This document shows positions 8,257 to 17,006 of a stretch of DNA of 64,000 nt, piece after piece. Both the position numbers and the translations under genes were made by a program. This DNA is from Xaviernesmea oryzae (GTDB lineage: Bacteria > Pseudomonadota > Alphaproteobacteria > Rhizobiales > Rhizobiaceae), in contig NZ_FXAF01000011.1 of assembly GCF_900177415.1 (NCBI RefSeq), positions 558,001 to 622,000 on the forward strand, given 5' to 3'. Within the stretch, counting starts at the first letter, position 1. The number at the start of each line of letters is the position of its first letter. Below the pieces are notes generated by a model. That model made no database searches. It was not told where the DNA came from and saw only the letters and a program-made list of their open reading frames with translations.

Positions 8257-11200
8257 TTACTCCGCTGGAGAGAGAGCGGGCGCCGCCTCCGTGCCGTGCT
8301 GCCGCAGGGGGCGGCTGCCGGTAAGCAAACGTGCCAGCATGTAGAAGACCGGCGTCATGAAGATGCCGAAGAAGGTTACCCCGATCATGCCGGAGAAGAC
8401 CGCGATGCCCATGGCGACGCGCATCTCGGCACCGGCCCCCGTCGAGACGACGAGCGGCACGACACCCATGATGAAGGCCATCGACGTCATTAGGATCGGA
8501 CGCAGGCGCAGCCGGCTCGCTTCGACCGCCGCCTGGAACGGCGTCCGGCCTTCGAACTCCAGCTCGCGGGCGAATTCCACGATCAGGATCGCGTTCTTCG
8601 CCGATAGCCCCACCAGCACCACGAGCCCGATCTGGGTGAAGATGTTGTTGTCTCCACCTGTCAGCCAGACGCCCGTCAAGGCGGCGAGCACGCCCATCGG
8701 CACGATCATGATGATCGCCAGCGGCAGTGTCAGGCTCTCGTATTGGGCCGCGAGCACGAGATAGACGAGCAGCAGCGCCAGCGGGAAGACGACGATGCTC
8801 GAATTGCCGGCGAGGATCTGCTGGTAGGTCAGGTCCGTCCACTCGAAGTCGATGCCGGAAGGCAGCGTCTCGTTGAGGATCTTCTCGATCGCCGCCTGTG
8901 CCTGGCCGGACGAGAAGCCCGGTGCCGGCCCGCCGTTGATGTCGGCGGACAGGAAGCCGTTGTAGCGCGTTGTGCGTTCCGGCCCGGTCTGCGCATCCAC
9001 CTTCAGCAGGGCGGAAAGCGGGATCATCTGGCCGGACTGCGAACGGACCTTCAGCTGGCCGATATCCTCCGGCTTGGCGCGGAACTTCGCATCCGCCTGC
9101 ACCCGGACGCTGTAGGTGCGGCCGAAGGCATTGAAGTCGTTGACATAGAGCGAGCCGAGATAGATCTGCAGCGTTTCGAAGACGTCCGTCACCGAGACGC
9201 CGAGCTGTTCGGCCTTGGCGCGGTCGAGGTCGGCATAGAGCTGCGGCACGTTGATCTGGAAGCTCGAGAAGATGCCGGCGAGTTCCGGCGTCTGATACGC
9301 CTTGGCGAGAACCGCCTTGGCCGCTTCGTCGAGCGCCTGGTTGCCGAGGCCGGCCCGATCCTCGATCTGCAGCTTGAACCCGCCCGTCTGGCCGAGGCCG
9401 TTGACCGGCGGCGGCGGGAACATGGCGATGAACGCATCCTGGATGCCGGCATATTTCTGGTTCAGCGCCATGGCGATGGCGCCGCCCGAAAGCTCCGGCG
9501 TCTCGCGCTCCTCGAAATCGTCGAGAACGGCGAAGACGATGCCGGCATTGGAGCCGATCGTGAAGCCGTTGATCGACAGGCCGGGGAAGGCGATCGCATG
9601 TTCGACGCCCGGCTGCTCCATGGCGATGTCGCTCATCTGCTTGATCACCTCTTCCGTGCGGTCGAGCGTGGCGCCGTCGGGAAGCTGGGCAAAGCCGATC
9701 AGGTACTGCTTGTCCTGCGCCGGCACGAAACCGCCCGGCACCGCATTGAACATGCTGTAGGTCGCACCGACCAGCGCCAGGTAGATGATCATCACCAAGC
9801 TCTTTCGGGAGAGCAATCCGCCGATCGTCCGGCCGTAGCCGTTGGAAGCGGCTCCGAAGGCCCAGTTGAAGCCGCGGAAGAACCAGCCGAAGACCGCGTC
9901 CATGAACCGCGTCAGCCAGTCCTTCGGCGCGTGATGGTCCTTCAGAAGAAGGGCGGCGAGCGCCGGGGAAAGCGTTAGCGAGTTGATCGCCGAGATGACG
10001 GTCGAGATCGCGATCGTCAGTGCGAATTGCCGGTAGAACTGACCGGACAGGCCGGAGATGAAGGCGAGCGGCACGAAGACCGCGACAAGCACCAGCGCGA
10101 TCGCGATGATCGGGCCGGAGACTTCCTTCATGGCGCGATAGGTCGCGTCGCGCGGACTAAGCCCGTTCTCGATGTTGCGCTCGACATTCTCCACCACGAC
10201 GATCGCGTCGTCGACGACGATGCCGATCGCCAGCACCAGGCCGAAGAGCGTCAGTGCATTGATCGAGAAGCCGAAGGCATACATGACCGCGAACGTGCCG
10301 ATGATCGATACCGGAACGGCGATCAGCGGGATGATCGAGGCGCGCCAGGTCTGCAGGAAGAGAATGACGACGAGAACCACGAGCGCGATCGCTTCGAGCA
10401 AGGTATCGACGACCTTCTCGATCGAGGAGCGCACGAACTTGGTCGTGTCGTAGACGATCTCGTACTTGACGCCCTGGGGCATCGCCAGCTGCAGTTGATC
10501 CATGGTGGCGCGGACGTTGTCGGCGATCTCGATCGCGTTGGAACCCGGTGCCTGGAGAACCGCCACGGCGACCGCCGGACGACCGTCGAGCAGCGAGCGC
10601 AGCGTGTAGTCGGCAGCGCCGAGCTCGATGCGGGCGACGTCACGCAGCCTGGTGATCTCGCCGTTCTGACCGCTCTTGACGATGATGTTGCCGAATTCCT
10701 CCGACGTCCGCAGGCGGCCCTGCGCGTTCACGTTGAGCTGCAGGTCGACGCCCGGCTGGCTCGGCGATGCGCCGATGATGCCGGCTGCGGCCTGGACGTT
10801 CTGTGACCGGATCGCGTTCGAGATGTCGCTGGCGGCAAGCGAGTGCTCGGCCGCCTTCTGCGGGTCGATCCAGACGCGCATCGAATAGTCGCCGGCGCCG
10901 AAGACCTGGACCTGGCCGACACCCTCGATGCGGGCGAGCCGGTCCTTGACGTTCAGCGTCGCGTAGTTGCGCAGATAGGTGATGTCGTAGTTGTCGGCCT
11001 CCGACACGAGGTTCACCACCATGATGAAGTCCGGCGAGCTCTTGACGGTGGTGATACCGAGGGCGCGGACCTCCGCCGGCAGGCGCGGCTCGGCCTGGGA
11101 GACGCGGTTCTGCACGAGTTGCTGGGCCTTGTCCGGGTCGGTGCCGAGCTTGAACGTGACGGTTACGTTCAGCACGCCGTCGGACGTCGCCTGGCTGGAC

Positions 11201-11439
11201 ATGTAGAGCATGTCTTCGACGCCGTTGATCTGCTCTTCCAGTGGCGTCGCCACCGTTTCGGCAATCACGGTCGGGTTTGCGCCGGGATAGGTGGCGCGCA
11301 CGACGATCGACGGCGGCACGACCTCGGGATATTCGGAAATCGGCAGTGCGCGCATGCCGATGAGGCCCGCCACCACGATGAGGATCGACAACACGGCCGC
11401 AAAGACGGGCCTGTCGACGAAAAACCTGGAAATATTCAT
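8257..11439 (-). CDS. RND multidrug efflux pump, inner-membrane transporter (HAE1/AcrB type)
   Basis: 1060-residue proton-driven drug exporter of the hydrophobe/amphiphile efflux family. The N terminus MNISRFFVDRPVFAAVLSI is the usual first helix. Two large periplasmic loops are present, and the proton-relay aspartates occur in GIVVDDAIVVVENVERN of the fourth helix (about residue 405). Full length is typical for AcrB-like proteins. It is the last gene of an operon reading esterase-like protein, adaptor, pump, with 123 bases after the adaptor. No outer-membrane channel gene is nearby, so a TolC-like partner must come from elsewhere. ATG 11439 was chosen over a 25-residue longer frame because the helix starts there. 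Confidence 0.95.
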   Translation of the reverse strand: MNISRFFVDRPVFAAVLSILIVVAGLIGMRALPISEYPEVVPPSIVVRATYPGANPTVIAETVATPLEEQINGVEDMLYMSSQATSDGVLNVTVTFKLGTDPDKAQQLVQNRVSQAEPRLPAEVRALGITTVKSSPDFIMVVNLVSEADNYDITYLRNYATLNVKDRLARIEGVGQVQVFGAGDYSMRVWIDPQKAAEHSLAASDISNAIRSQNVQAAAGIIGASPSQPGVDLQLNVNAQGRLRTSEEFGNIIVKSGQNGEITRLRDVARIELGAADYTLRSLLDGRPAVAVAVLQAPGSNAIEIADNVRATMDQLQLAMPQGVKYEIVYDTTKFVRSSIEKVVDTLLEAIALVVLVVILFLQTWRASIIPLIAVPVSIIGTFAVMYAFGFSINALTLFGLVLAIGIVVDDAIVVVENVERNIENGLSPRDATYRAMKEVSGPIIAIALVLVAVFVPLAFISGLSGQFYRQFALTIAISTVISAINSLTLSPALAALLLKDHHAPKDWLTRFMDAVFGWFFRGFNWAFGAASNGYGRTIGGLLSRKSLVMIIYLALVGATYSMFNAVPGGFVPAQDKQYLIGFAQLPDGATLDRTEEVIKQMSDIAMEQPGVEHAIAFPGLSINGFTIGSNAGIVFAVLDDFEERETPELSGGAIAMALNQKYAGIQDAFIAMFPPPPVNGLGQTGGFKLQIEDRAGLGNQALDEAAKAVLAKAYQTPELAGIFSSFQINVPQLYADLDRAKAEQLGVSVTDVFETLQIYLGSLYVNDFNAFGRTYSVRVQADAKFRAKPEDIGQLKVRSQSGQMIPLSALLKVDAQTGPERTTRYNGFLSADINGGPAPGFSSGQAQAAIEKILNETLPSGIDFEWTDLTYQQILAGNSSIVVFPLALLLVYLVLAAQYESLTLPLAIIMIVPMGVLAALTGVWLTGGDNNIFTQIGLVVLVGLSAKNAILIVEFARELEFEGRTPFQAAVEASRLRLRPILMTSMAFIMGVVPLVVSTGAGAEMRVAMGIAVFSGMIGVTFFGIFMTPVFYMLARLLTGSRPLRQHGTEAAPALSPAE

Positions 11440-11562
11440 GTCAAAGCCCTCTCTCCGGGGTTGAACAAGAAACGGAAAGCGCCCGTCCCGCAGCCGGGCG
11501 GCTGCAGGCGACAAAGGCGATTGATGTCTTGCGAGAGCTGGCCGGCAGTGCCGGCCAGCGGG

Positions 11563-12744
11563 TTACTTCGTTGCCACCTTGGCTTCGTCCTGCGGCTCCA
11601 CCACCGCACCGGGACGGATGCGCTGCAGGCCGTTGACGACGATGCGGTCGCCCGGGTTCAGGCCCTTTTCGACGATCCGCTGGCCGTCGACTGCCAGGCC
11701 CAGCTCCACCTGCCGGTAGGCGACGGTATTGTTGGCATCGACCACGAAGACGAACTTCTTGTCCTGATCGGTGCCGACGGCGCGCTCGCTGACCATCAGA
11801 TGGTCCTGAGCCTTCGGCTGGCCCATGCGCACCCGCACGAACTGGCCAGGGATCAGACGACCGCCGGGATTGTCGAAGACGGCGCGGACGCGGATCGTGC
11901 CGCTGGAGGCATTCACCTCGTTGTCGATGAGCTGCAGCTTGCCGCGGATCGGCGTGCCGTTGTCGGCAAGCGTATTCACCTCGACAGGCACCCGTTCGAT
12001 CGCCGGAACGCCGTTCTCGACGGGAAGATCGGCGAGCGTGCGGGCCACCAGCTCTTCGCTGGCATCGAAGCTCGCATAGATCGGGTCGGAGGAAACCAGC
12101 GTCGTCAGAACGGCGGACTCCGAACCTGCCGCCACGAGATTGCCGACGGTGATCTCCAGCCTGCCGGTCCGGCCCGAAATCGGCGCGCGGATCTGCGTGT
12201 AGCCGAGATTGAGCTGCGCCACCTTCAGCGCCGCCTGGGCGGACTGGAGATTGGCGAGCGCCTCGCTGCGGGTGCTCTGGCGCTGGGCGAGATCACTCTG
12301 CGAGATGGTGTTCTTGGCCGCGAGATTCTTGCCGCGCTCGAGTTCGGTCGCGGCAAGCTCGACCCTGGCTTCGGCGGAGGCCACCTGGCCTTCGGCCTGC
12401 GCCACCGCCGCCTGGTAGGGCTCGGGATCGATGGTGACGAGCAGGTCGCCCTGCTTCACCAGCCCGCCCTCGCGGAAATGCACCGATTGAATGGTGCCGG
12501 CGACCCGCGGGCGGATCTGCACGCGATCGACGGCTTCCAGCCGGCCGGAGAACTCCTGCCAGGTGGTGACGTTGCGCGGCTCGACGGTGGCGACCGTCAC
12601 GGGAACGGCCGGAGCCGCGGCTGCCGCTGCCGGCGCCGCATTGGCGCCCTGCGGCAGATCGAGATAGACCGAGGCGCCTGCGATCAGCGCAGCCGTGCCC
12701 AGTCCGGTGCCCCACAGGGCCCAGTTCCTGATCTTCGATGTCAT
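11563..12744 (-). CDS. RND efflux periplasmic adaptor (membrane fusion protein)
   Basis: 393 residues. It has an N-terminal membrane anchor/signal (8-25) and an Ala-rich linker, then the adaptor pattern of a beta-barrel strand, a lipoyl half (GLVKQGDLLVTIDPEPYQ), a coiled-coil hairpin with many Ala/Gln/Glu residues (about 105-175), the second lipoyl half (APISGRTGR) and the membrane-proximal domain. It bridges the inner-membrane pump and an outer-membrane channel. There is no lipobox Cys, so it appears anchored by its N-terminal helix. A ribosome site AAGGAGAG precedes ATG 12744, and an intercistronic hairpin lies just upstream. Confidence 0.93.
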   Translation of the reverse strand: MTSKIRNWALWGTGLGTAALIAGASVYLDLPQGANAAPAAAAAAPAVPVTVATVEPRNVTTWQEFSGRLEAVDRVQIRPRVAGTIQSVHFREGGLVKQGDLLVTIDPEPYQAAVAQAEGQVASAEARVELAATELERGKNLAAKNTISQSDLAQRQSTRSEALANLQSAQAALKVAQLNLGYTQIRAPISGRTGRLEITVGNLVAAGSESAVLTTLVSSDPIYASFDASEELVARTLADLPVENGVPAIERVPVEVNTLADNGTPIRGKLQLIDNEVNASSGTIRVRAVFDNPGGRLIPGQFVRVRMGQPKAQDHLMVSERAVGTDQDKKFVFVVDANNTVAYRQVELGLAVDGQRIVEKGLNPGDRIVVNGLQRIRPGAVVEPQDEAKVATK

Positions 12745-12757
12745 CGATACTCTCCTT

Positions 12758-12778
12758 ACGGCCTTGGGAGGAGGCCGT
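12758..12778 (-). other. intercistronic hairpin between esterase-like and adaptor genes
   Basis: Inverted repeat ACGGCCT (12758-12764) and AGGCCGT (12772-12778) with a 7-base loop, immediately upstream of the adaptor ribosome site. There is no T-run on the minus strand, so it is more likely an mRNA processing or stability element than a terminator. Confidence 0.4.
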
Positions 12779-12801
12779 TAGCTTCCTTTAAATACAATAT
12801 G

Positions 12802-13599
12802 TTACGCACTTAATTCCTGGACGAAGCCGGTGAATTCGGCGCAGAGCGTCCTCATCCATTTCCCGTCGCCGTCCTTGTATATGCCCGTCCAGCCGCAGCT
12901 CGCCGGGAAAACCTTCTTTCTGACCGACACGCCCGCGGCTGCGAGCCGTTCGGCGTAACCGATCGTCTCGTCGCGCAGCGGATCGTCCTCCGATGTCACG
13001 ACGAGTGCCGGCGCGACACCCGAAAGCCGCGAACAGAGACACGGCGCGGCATAGGGGTGCTGGAACACGCAGGCCGTACGCAGGTAATGGCTCCAGCCGT
13101 CCGACCAGCGCTCCCGCATGCCGATCTCGTCGGCCTTGCGGAAAGACGTCGTCGCCATCATCGGGTCGATCATCGGCGACAACAGGATCTGGCCGCTGAG
13201 CTCGCCCGGCATCTGGTCGCGCGCCTTGAGCGCCACCCCGGCGGCGATATTGCCGCCCGCCTCGTCGCCGGCGATGAAAAGCCGCGATTTCGCGCTGCCG
13301 AACTGCTTGCGACGGCTGGCGAGACAATTGAGCGCCGTGAAAGCACATTCCATCGCCTGCGGAAACACGTTGTGCGAAACGCTGCTATAGTCCGCTTCGA
13401 GGACCACGGCCCCCGTTTCCGCAAGCGCCTTTCCGATCGGCCGCTCGCTTTCGCTCCGGCCTTCGTCCAGAAATGCACCGCCACGCAGGTAGAGTACCAG
13501 CGGCGGTACCTTGCCCGCAACGGCGCCTTCATAAAGACGCATGGGTACAGGCGGCTTCACCGACCTGTCAAAAGCGATATTTTCCCACTGCGCCGTCAT
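12802..13599 (-). CDS. alpha/beta-hydrolase (HSL-like esterase fold) lacking catalytic residues
   Basis: 265 residues with the layout of hormone-sensitive-lipase-family esterases: a beta strand followed by the oxyanion-hole motif, the nucleophile elbow, an acid loop and a C-terminal His loop. Every key position is altered: the HGG oxyanion motif reads RGG (39-41), the GDSAGG elbow reads GDEAGG (111-116, Glu113 for Ser), and the region that normally supplies the His (FPASCGWTG, about 231) has none. Only the acid loop SEDDPLRDE looks normal. Ordinary hydrolysis is therefore unlikely; a binding or regulatory role is an inference. It is first in the operon with the RND adaptor and pump, and divergent from a LysR gene. 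ATG 13599 is the likely start. Confidence 0.8.
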   Translation of the reverse strand: MTAQWENIAFDRSVKPPVPMRLYEGAVAGKVPPLVLYLRGGAFLDEGRSESERPIGKALAETGAVVLEADYSSVSHNVFPQAMECAFTALNCLASRRKQFGSAKSRLFIAGDEAGGNIAAGVALKARDQMPGELSGQILLSPMIDPMMATTSFRKADEIGMRERWSDGWSHYLRTACVFQHPYAAPCLCSRLSGVAPALVVTSEDDPLRDETIGYAERLAAAGVSVRKKVFPASCGWTGIYKDGDGKWMRTLCAEFTGFVQELSA

Positions 13600-13676
13600 T
13601 GAAAAATCCCGTGCGGCACCCCTATTGAAGAGGAGGTGCTTGCCGTCAATCTTGAACCTGATATTATTGTTCGAGA

Positions 13677-13701
13677 GAATTCCCACAAGTTCACGGAATT
13701 C
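13677..13701. promoter_or_regulatory. inverted repeat, candidate LysR operator
   Basis: Perfect arms GAATTCC (13677-13683) and GGAATTC (13695-13701) with an 11-base spacer, in the 156-base gap between the divergent efflux operon and the LysR gene. Its position and dyad symmetry fit a LysR-type site controlling both directions; binding is inferred. Confidence 0.5.
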
Positions 13702-13755
13702 GGCAACACTATTCCAAATTCAGAAACAATGCTGCAATGCAGCGAGGAAGCTCAG

Positions 13756-14691
13756 ATGGATCAGCTTTCAGCGATGCGCGTTTTCGTCCGCGTGGTGGAG
13801 ACTGGCAACTTCACCCGCGCCGCAGCGACGCTCAATATGCCGAAGACGACGGTCACCAATCTCGTTCAGAGCCTCGAAGGGCATTTGCGCACGACACTGC
13901 TCAACCGCACGACCCGCCGAGTGATGGTGACGACCGACGGCGCGCTCTATTACGAGCGGGCGACGCAAATCCTCTCCGAACTCGATGAGCTCGACGGCAG
14001 CATGTCGAATTCGCAGACGCAGCCGTCCGGACGGCTGCGGGTGGAAATGGCCGGCGCCTTCGCGGACCTGCTGGTCGTCCCGTCGCTTTGCGACTTCCAC
14101 CAACGCTATCCGCAGATCAGGCTGGATATCGGCGTCGGCGACCGGCTGGTCGATTACATCGCCGAAAACGTCGATTGCGCGCTGCGGGCGGGGACGCCGA
14201 CCGACCAGTCGCTGATCGCCCGCAAGGTCGGCGAGCTCGGCATGCAGGCCTACGCGGCCCCTCTCTACGTCCGCAACGTAGGAATACCGGAACATCCGAA
14301 GGACCTGGAAGGGGATCATTTCTCCGTCGGTTACCTGAACGCCCAATCAGGGCGCGTGAGGACGCTGGAATTCCGCCGCGGCGATGAGGAGCTGGAGATT
14401 ACGCCGCGTTATATCGTCTCCGTCAATGATGCCCGATCCTATGTGAACGCGGCGGTCTCCGGCATGGGCATCGTGCAGTCGCCGCGCTTCATGGTGCGGG
14501 AAGCGGTGGAGAAAGGCGATCTCGTCGAGGTGCTTCCCGACTGGCATTGCGAATCCCTGCCCCTCTACATCGTCTATCCGCAGACCCGGCATTTGAGCAA
14601 CAAGGTCCGCGTCTTCGTCGACTGGCTTGCCAAGCTCGTGCAGAATTTGAAGGTCGAGGACAATCGCGAGCAGATCCGCAAGGCGAGCTGA
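13756..14691 (+). CDS. LysR-family transcriptional regulator
   Basis: 311 residues. The N-terminal winged helix-turn-helix covers residues 1-60 (LSAMRVFVRVVETGNFTRAAATLNMPKTTVTNLVQSLE), followed by a linker helix and a periplasmic-binding-protein-like effector domain (about 90-295). ATG 13756 has GAGGAAG just upstream and starts with the usual MDQLSAMRVF. It is divergent from the efflux operon, so control of the pump in response to a substrate or phenolic compound is the natural guess. The co-inducer is not deducible. Confidence 0.9.
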   Translation: MDQLSAMRVFVRVVETGNFTRAAATLNMPKTTVTNLVQSLEGHLRTTLLNRTTRRVMVTTDGALYYERATQILSELDELDGSMSNSQTQPSGRLRVEMAGAFADLLVVPSLCDFHQRYPQIRLDIGVGDRLVDYIAENVDCALRAGTPTDQSLIARKVGELGMQAYAAPLYVRNVGIPEHPKDLEGDHFSVGYLNAQSGRVRTLEFRRGDEELEITPRYIVSVNDARSYVNAAVSGMGIVQSPRFMVREAVEKGDLVEVLPDWHCESLPLYIVYPQTRHLSNKVRVFVDWLAKLVQNLKVEDNREQIRKAS

Positions 14692-14801
14692 CGTTAAGCC
14701 GCGGCCGAGAAATCATGCGTCCTACCCAGGAATTTATGCCTCGACTCGTTCCGGGGTGATAAAGCCTTCTTCGGGAATTTTGTAATTGGAATAGTCTGAG
14801 C

Positions 14802-15998
14802 ATGACGCGTTGGGGACATGTCGCAATCGCCGTACTGGGCGGCATCGCAGCCGCTCTGCATGTCGGCAAGGTACCGCCCGCCATTCCCCTGCTGCGCTCC
14901 GAACTCGGCATGGATCTGGTGGCCGCCGGCTGGCTGATGGGGCTGGTGAGCGCGCTGGGCGCGGCCTGCGGCTTCGTCATCGGCCGCTTCACCGACTACC
15001 TGACCCATCGCCGCTCGATGATCCTCGGCCTGGCGCTTCTCATCGCCGGCAGTCTGATCGGGGCCGCGACGCTCTCCGAACTGCTGCTTTTCGCAAGCCG
15101 CGTCCTGGAAAGCGTCGGGCTCATCATGGTTTCCGTTGCCGCACCCGGCCTGATCGCCTCCTCGATCGATCCGCGCGACACAGGCCTCGCACTGGCGCTC
15201 TGGGGCGTGTGGATGCCGGTCGGCGTTGCGGTCATGATGATGTTTTCGCCTTTCCTCCTGCCGGGGTTCGGCTGGCAGGGCTCCTGGGTTTTCGCCGCCG
15301 TCCTGAGCCTCATCCCCATGCTCGCGCTGATGGCGATGAAACCGGCGCAGCCGCAGCCCGCGGGGCAGCCTCCGGCATCCCTGCCGGCCTCCGTCAAGCT
15401 CACCGCATCCCGCCCCGTTTCCTGGATCCTCTCGGGCATTTTCGTCGCCTACAGCGCGAGCTTCATGTCCGTCTTCGGCTTCCTGCCGACGCTGCTGATC
15501 GAAGAGATGGGGATCGGTCTGACGGCCGCCTCCATCATGACCGCGCTTGCGGTGCTGGCGAATGGCGTCGGAAACGTGTTCGGCGGCGTTTTCGCCCGCT
15601 GGGGCGCTCCGCGCTGGATTCTGATCGCCGGCCCCTGCGTGATGCTGGCGCTGACGGCCTTCGTCGTCTTCGGTCACGGCTTTCCGCTCTGGATGCGCTA
15701 CGCCGCATCGGTGCTCTATGCCGTCTCCGGCGGCGTCCTGCCGGCGACCATCATGGGTTCGCTGCCGGTCTATGCGCCGCGACGCGACCTTGTCGGCACG
15801 TTCAGCGGCTTCGTCATGCAGGGTTCCAACATAGGCCAGGTCTTCGGGCCGATGCTGCTCGCCTCGATCGTGGCCGCCTTCGGCTGGCAGGGCGCTCCCT
15901 ATTACATCGCCGGCGCGACCGGGCTTGGCTTCGTGCTGGCGCTCCTCCTGCGCCAGACGGAACGCCGGATCGCCGCGGCGCGTCCCAGGACGGCATGA
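14802..15998 (+). CDS. MFS transporter (CynX/NimT-like)
   Basis: 398 residues with twelve predicted membrane segments split by a central polar, Pro/Ala-rich loop (about 180-205). GRFTDYLTHRRSM is the cytoplasmic A-loop signature between helices 2 and 3. The overall pattern resembles the cyanate/nitroimidazole group of major facilitator carriers, but the substrate is not certain. It lies 64 bases upstream of the acetamidase/formamidase gene on the same strand, which suggests uptake or export of an amide or a related small molecule. ATG 14802 begins directly at the first helix. Confidence 0.85.
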   Translation: MTRWGHVAIAVLGGIAAALHVGKVPPAIPLLRSELGMDLVAAGWLMGLVSALGAACGFVIGRFTDYLTHRRSMILGLALLIAGSLIGAATLSELLLFASRVLESVGLIMVSVAAPGLIASSIDPRDTGLALALWGVWMPVGVAVMMMFSPFLLPGFGWQGSWVFAAVLSLIPMLALMAMKPAQPQPAGQPPASLPASVKLTASRPVSWILSGIFVAYSASFMSVFGFLPTLLIEEMGIGLTAASIMTALAVLANGVGNVFGGVFARWGAPRWILIAGPCVMLALTAFVVFGHGFPLWMRYAASVLYAVSGGVLPATIMGSLPVYAPRRDLVGTFSGFVMQGSNIGQVFGPMLLASIVAAFGWQGAPYYIAGATGLGFVLALLLRQTERRIAAARPRTA

Positions 15999-16062
15999 GA
16001 CAGGCTGGCTTGCGCTGCAAAATCCGTTAGTCTCCCCCTGGCCAAACAAGGGGAAGCAGATC

Positions 16063-17001
16063 ATGAAACATCACGTCGCCGCTTCGTCGAAAACCTGCGC
16101 CTGGGGGTACTTCGATCCCGCCCGGGAGCCCGTACTGACCATCGAGAGCGGCGATACGGTGGTGATCGAGACCGTCTCGGGTCCGCCGGAGGTGCTGCCC
16201 GGGGAAGGCTTCTCCATCCTTCCCGAACATCTCGAAATCCACGAGAATTGCCGGCCGATCATGCAGGGCCATATCCTGACCGGCCCGGTTGCGGTGCGCG
16301 GCGCCAAGCCCGGCCAGGTGCTCGAGGTCAAGATCCTCGATATCGAGCTGCGCCAGGACTGGGGCTACAACGTCATCCGTCCGCTGGCCGGCACCCTGCC
16401 CTATGATTTCGAGGATACGCGGCTGTTGACCATCCCGCTCGACAAGGAGAGGAATGTCGGCCGCCTGCCCTGGGGACTCGATCTGCCGCTCGCGCCCTTC
16501 TTCGGCGTCATGGGTGTCGCGCCCCCGCCGAACTGGGGCCGCATCACCTCGATCATGCCGCGTGCCCATGCCGGCAATATCGACAACAAGGAACTCGTCG
16601 CCGGCACGACGCTTTATCTGCCGATCTTCAACGAAGGCGCGCTCTTCTCCTGCGGCGACGGTCACGGCGCCCAGGGCGACGGCGAGGTCTGCATCACCGC
16701 GATCGAGACGGCGTTGCGCGGCACGTTCCAGCTCACGGTGCGCGAGGATCTCGATTTCGTCTATCCCCGCGCCGAGACGCCCGCACACTACATCACCATG
16801 GGCATGGACCCGGACCTCGATCAATGCGCTGTCATGGCTCTGCGCGATATGATCGTGCTGCTCGGCGAAAAGGGCGGCCTGTCGCGGGAGGATGCCTATA
16901 CGCTGTGCAGCCTGGCGGGCGACCTCAGGATCACCCAGACGGTCAACGGCTGCAAAGGCGTCCACATGATGATGCCGAAGAAGCTCGTCCACGCCGCATG
17001 A
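16063..17001 (+). CDS. acetamidase/formamidase family protein
   Basis: 312-residue member of the FmdA/AmdA family, which hydrolyses formamide or acetamide to ammonia and the carboxylate. Family hallmarks include the early GDTVVIETVSG, the HILTGPVAVRGAKPGQVLEVKI segment, a central FSCGDGHGAQGDGEV metal/active-site loop (about 198-212) and the late ITQTVNGCKGVHMMMPK. The length is shorter than the roughly 400-residue fungal-like AmdA and fits the short bacterial FmdA-like branch. ATG 16063 is preceded by AGGGGAAG. It probably forms an operon with the MFS gene. The amide substrate is not proven. Confidence 0.9.
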   Translation: MKHHVAASSKTCAWGYFDPAREPVLTIESGDTVVIETVSGPPEVLPGEGFSILPEHLEIHENCRPIMQGHILTGPVAVRGAKPGQVLEVKILDIELRQDWGYNVIRPLAGTLPYDFEDTRLLTIPLDKERNVGRLPWGLDLPLAPFFGVMGVAPPPNWGRITSIMPRAHAGNIDNKELVAGTTLYLPIFNEGALFSCGDGHGAQGDGEVCITAIETALRGTFQLTVREDLDFVYPRAETPAHYITMGMDPDLDQCAVMALRDMIVLLGEKGGLSREDAYTLCSLAGDLRITQTVNGCKGVHMMMPKKLVHAA

Positions 17002-17006
17002 AAGCA

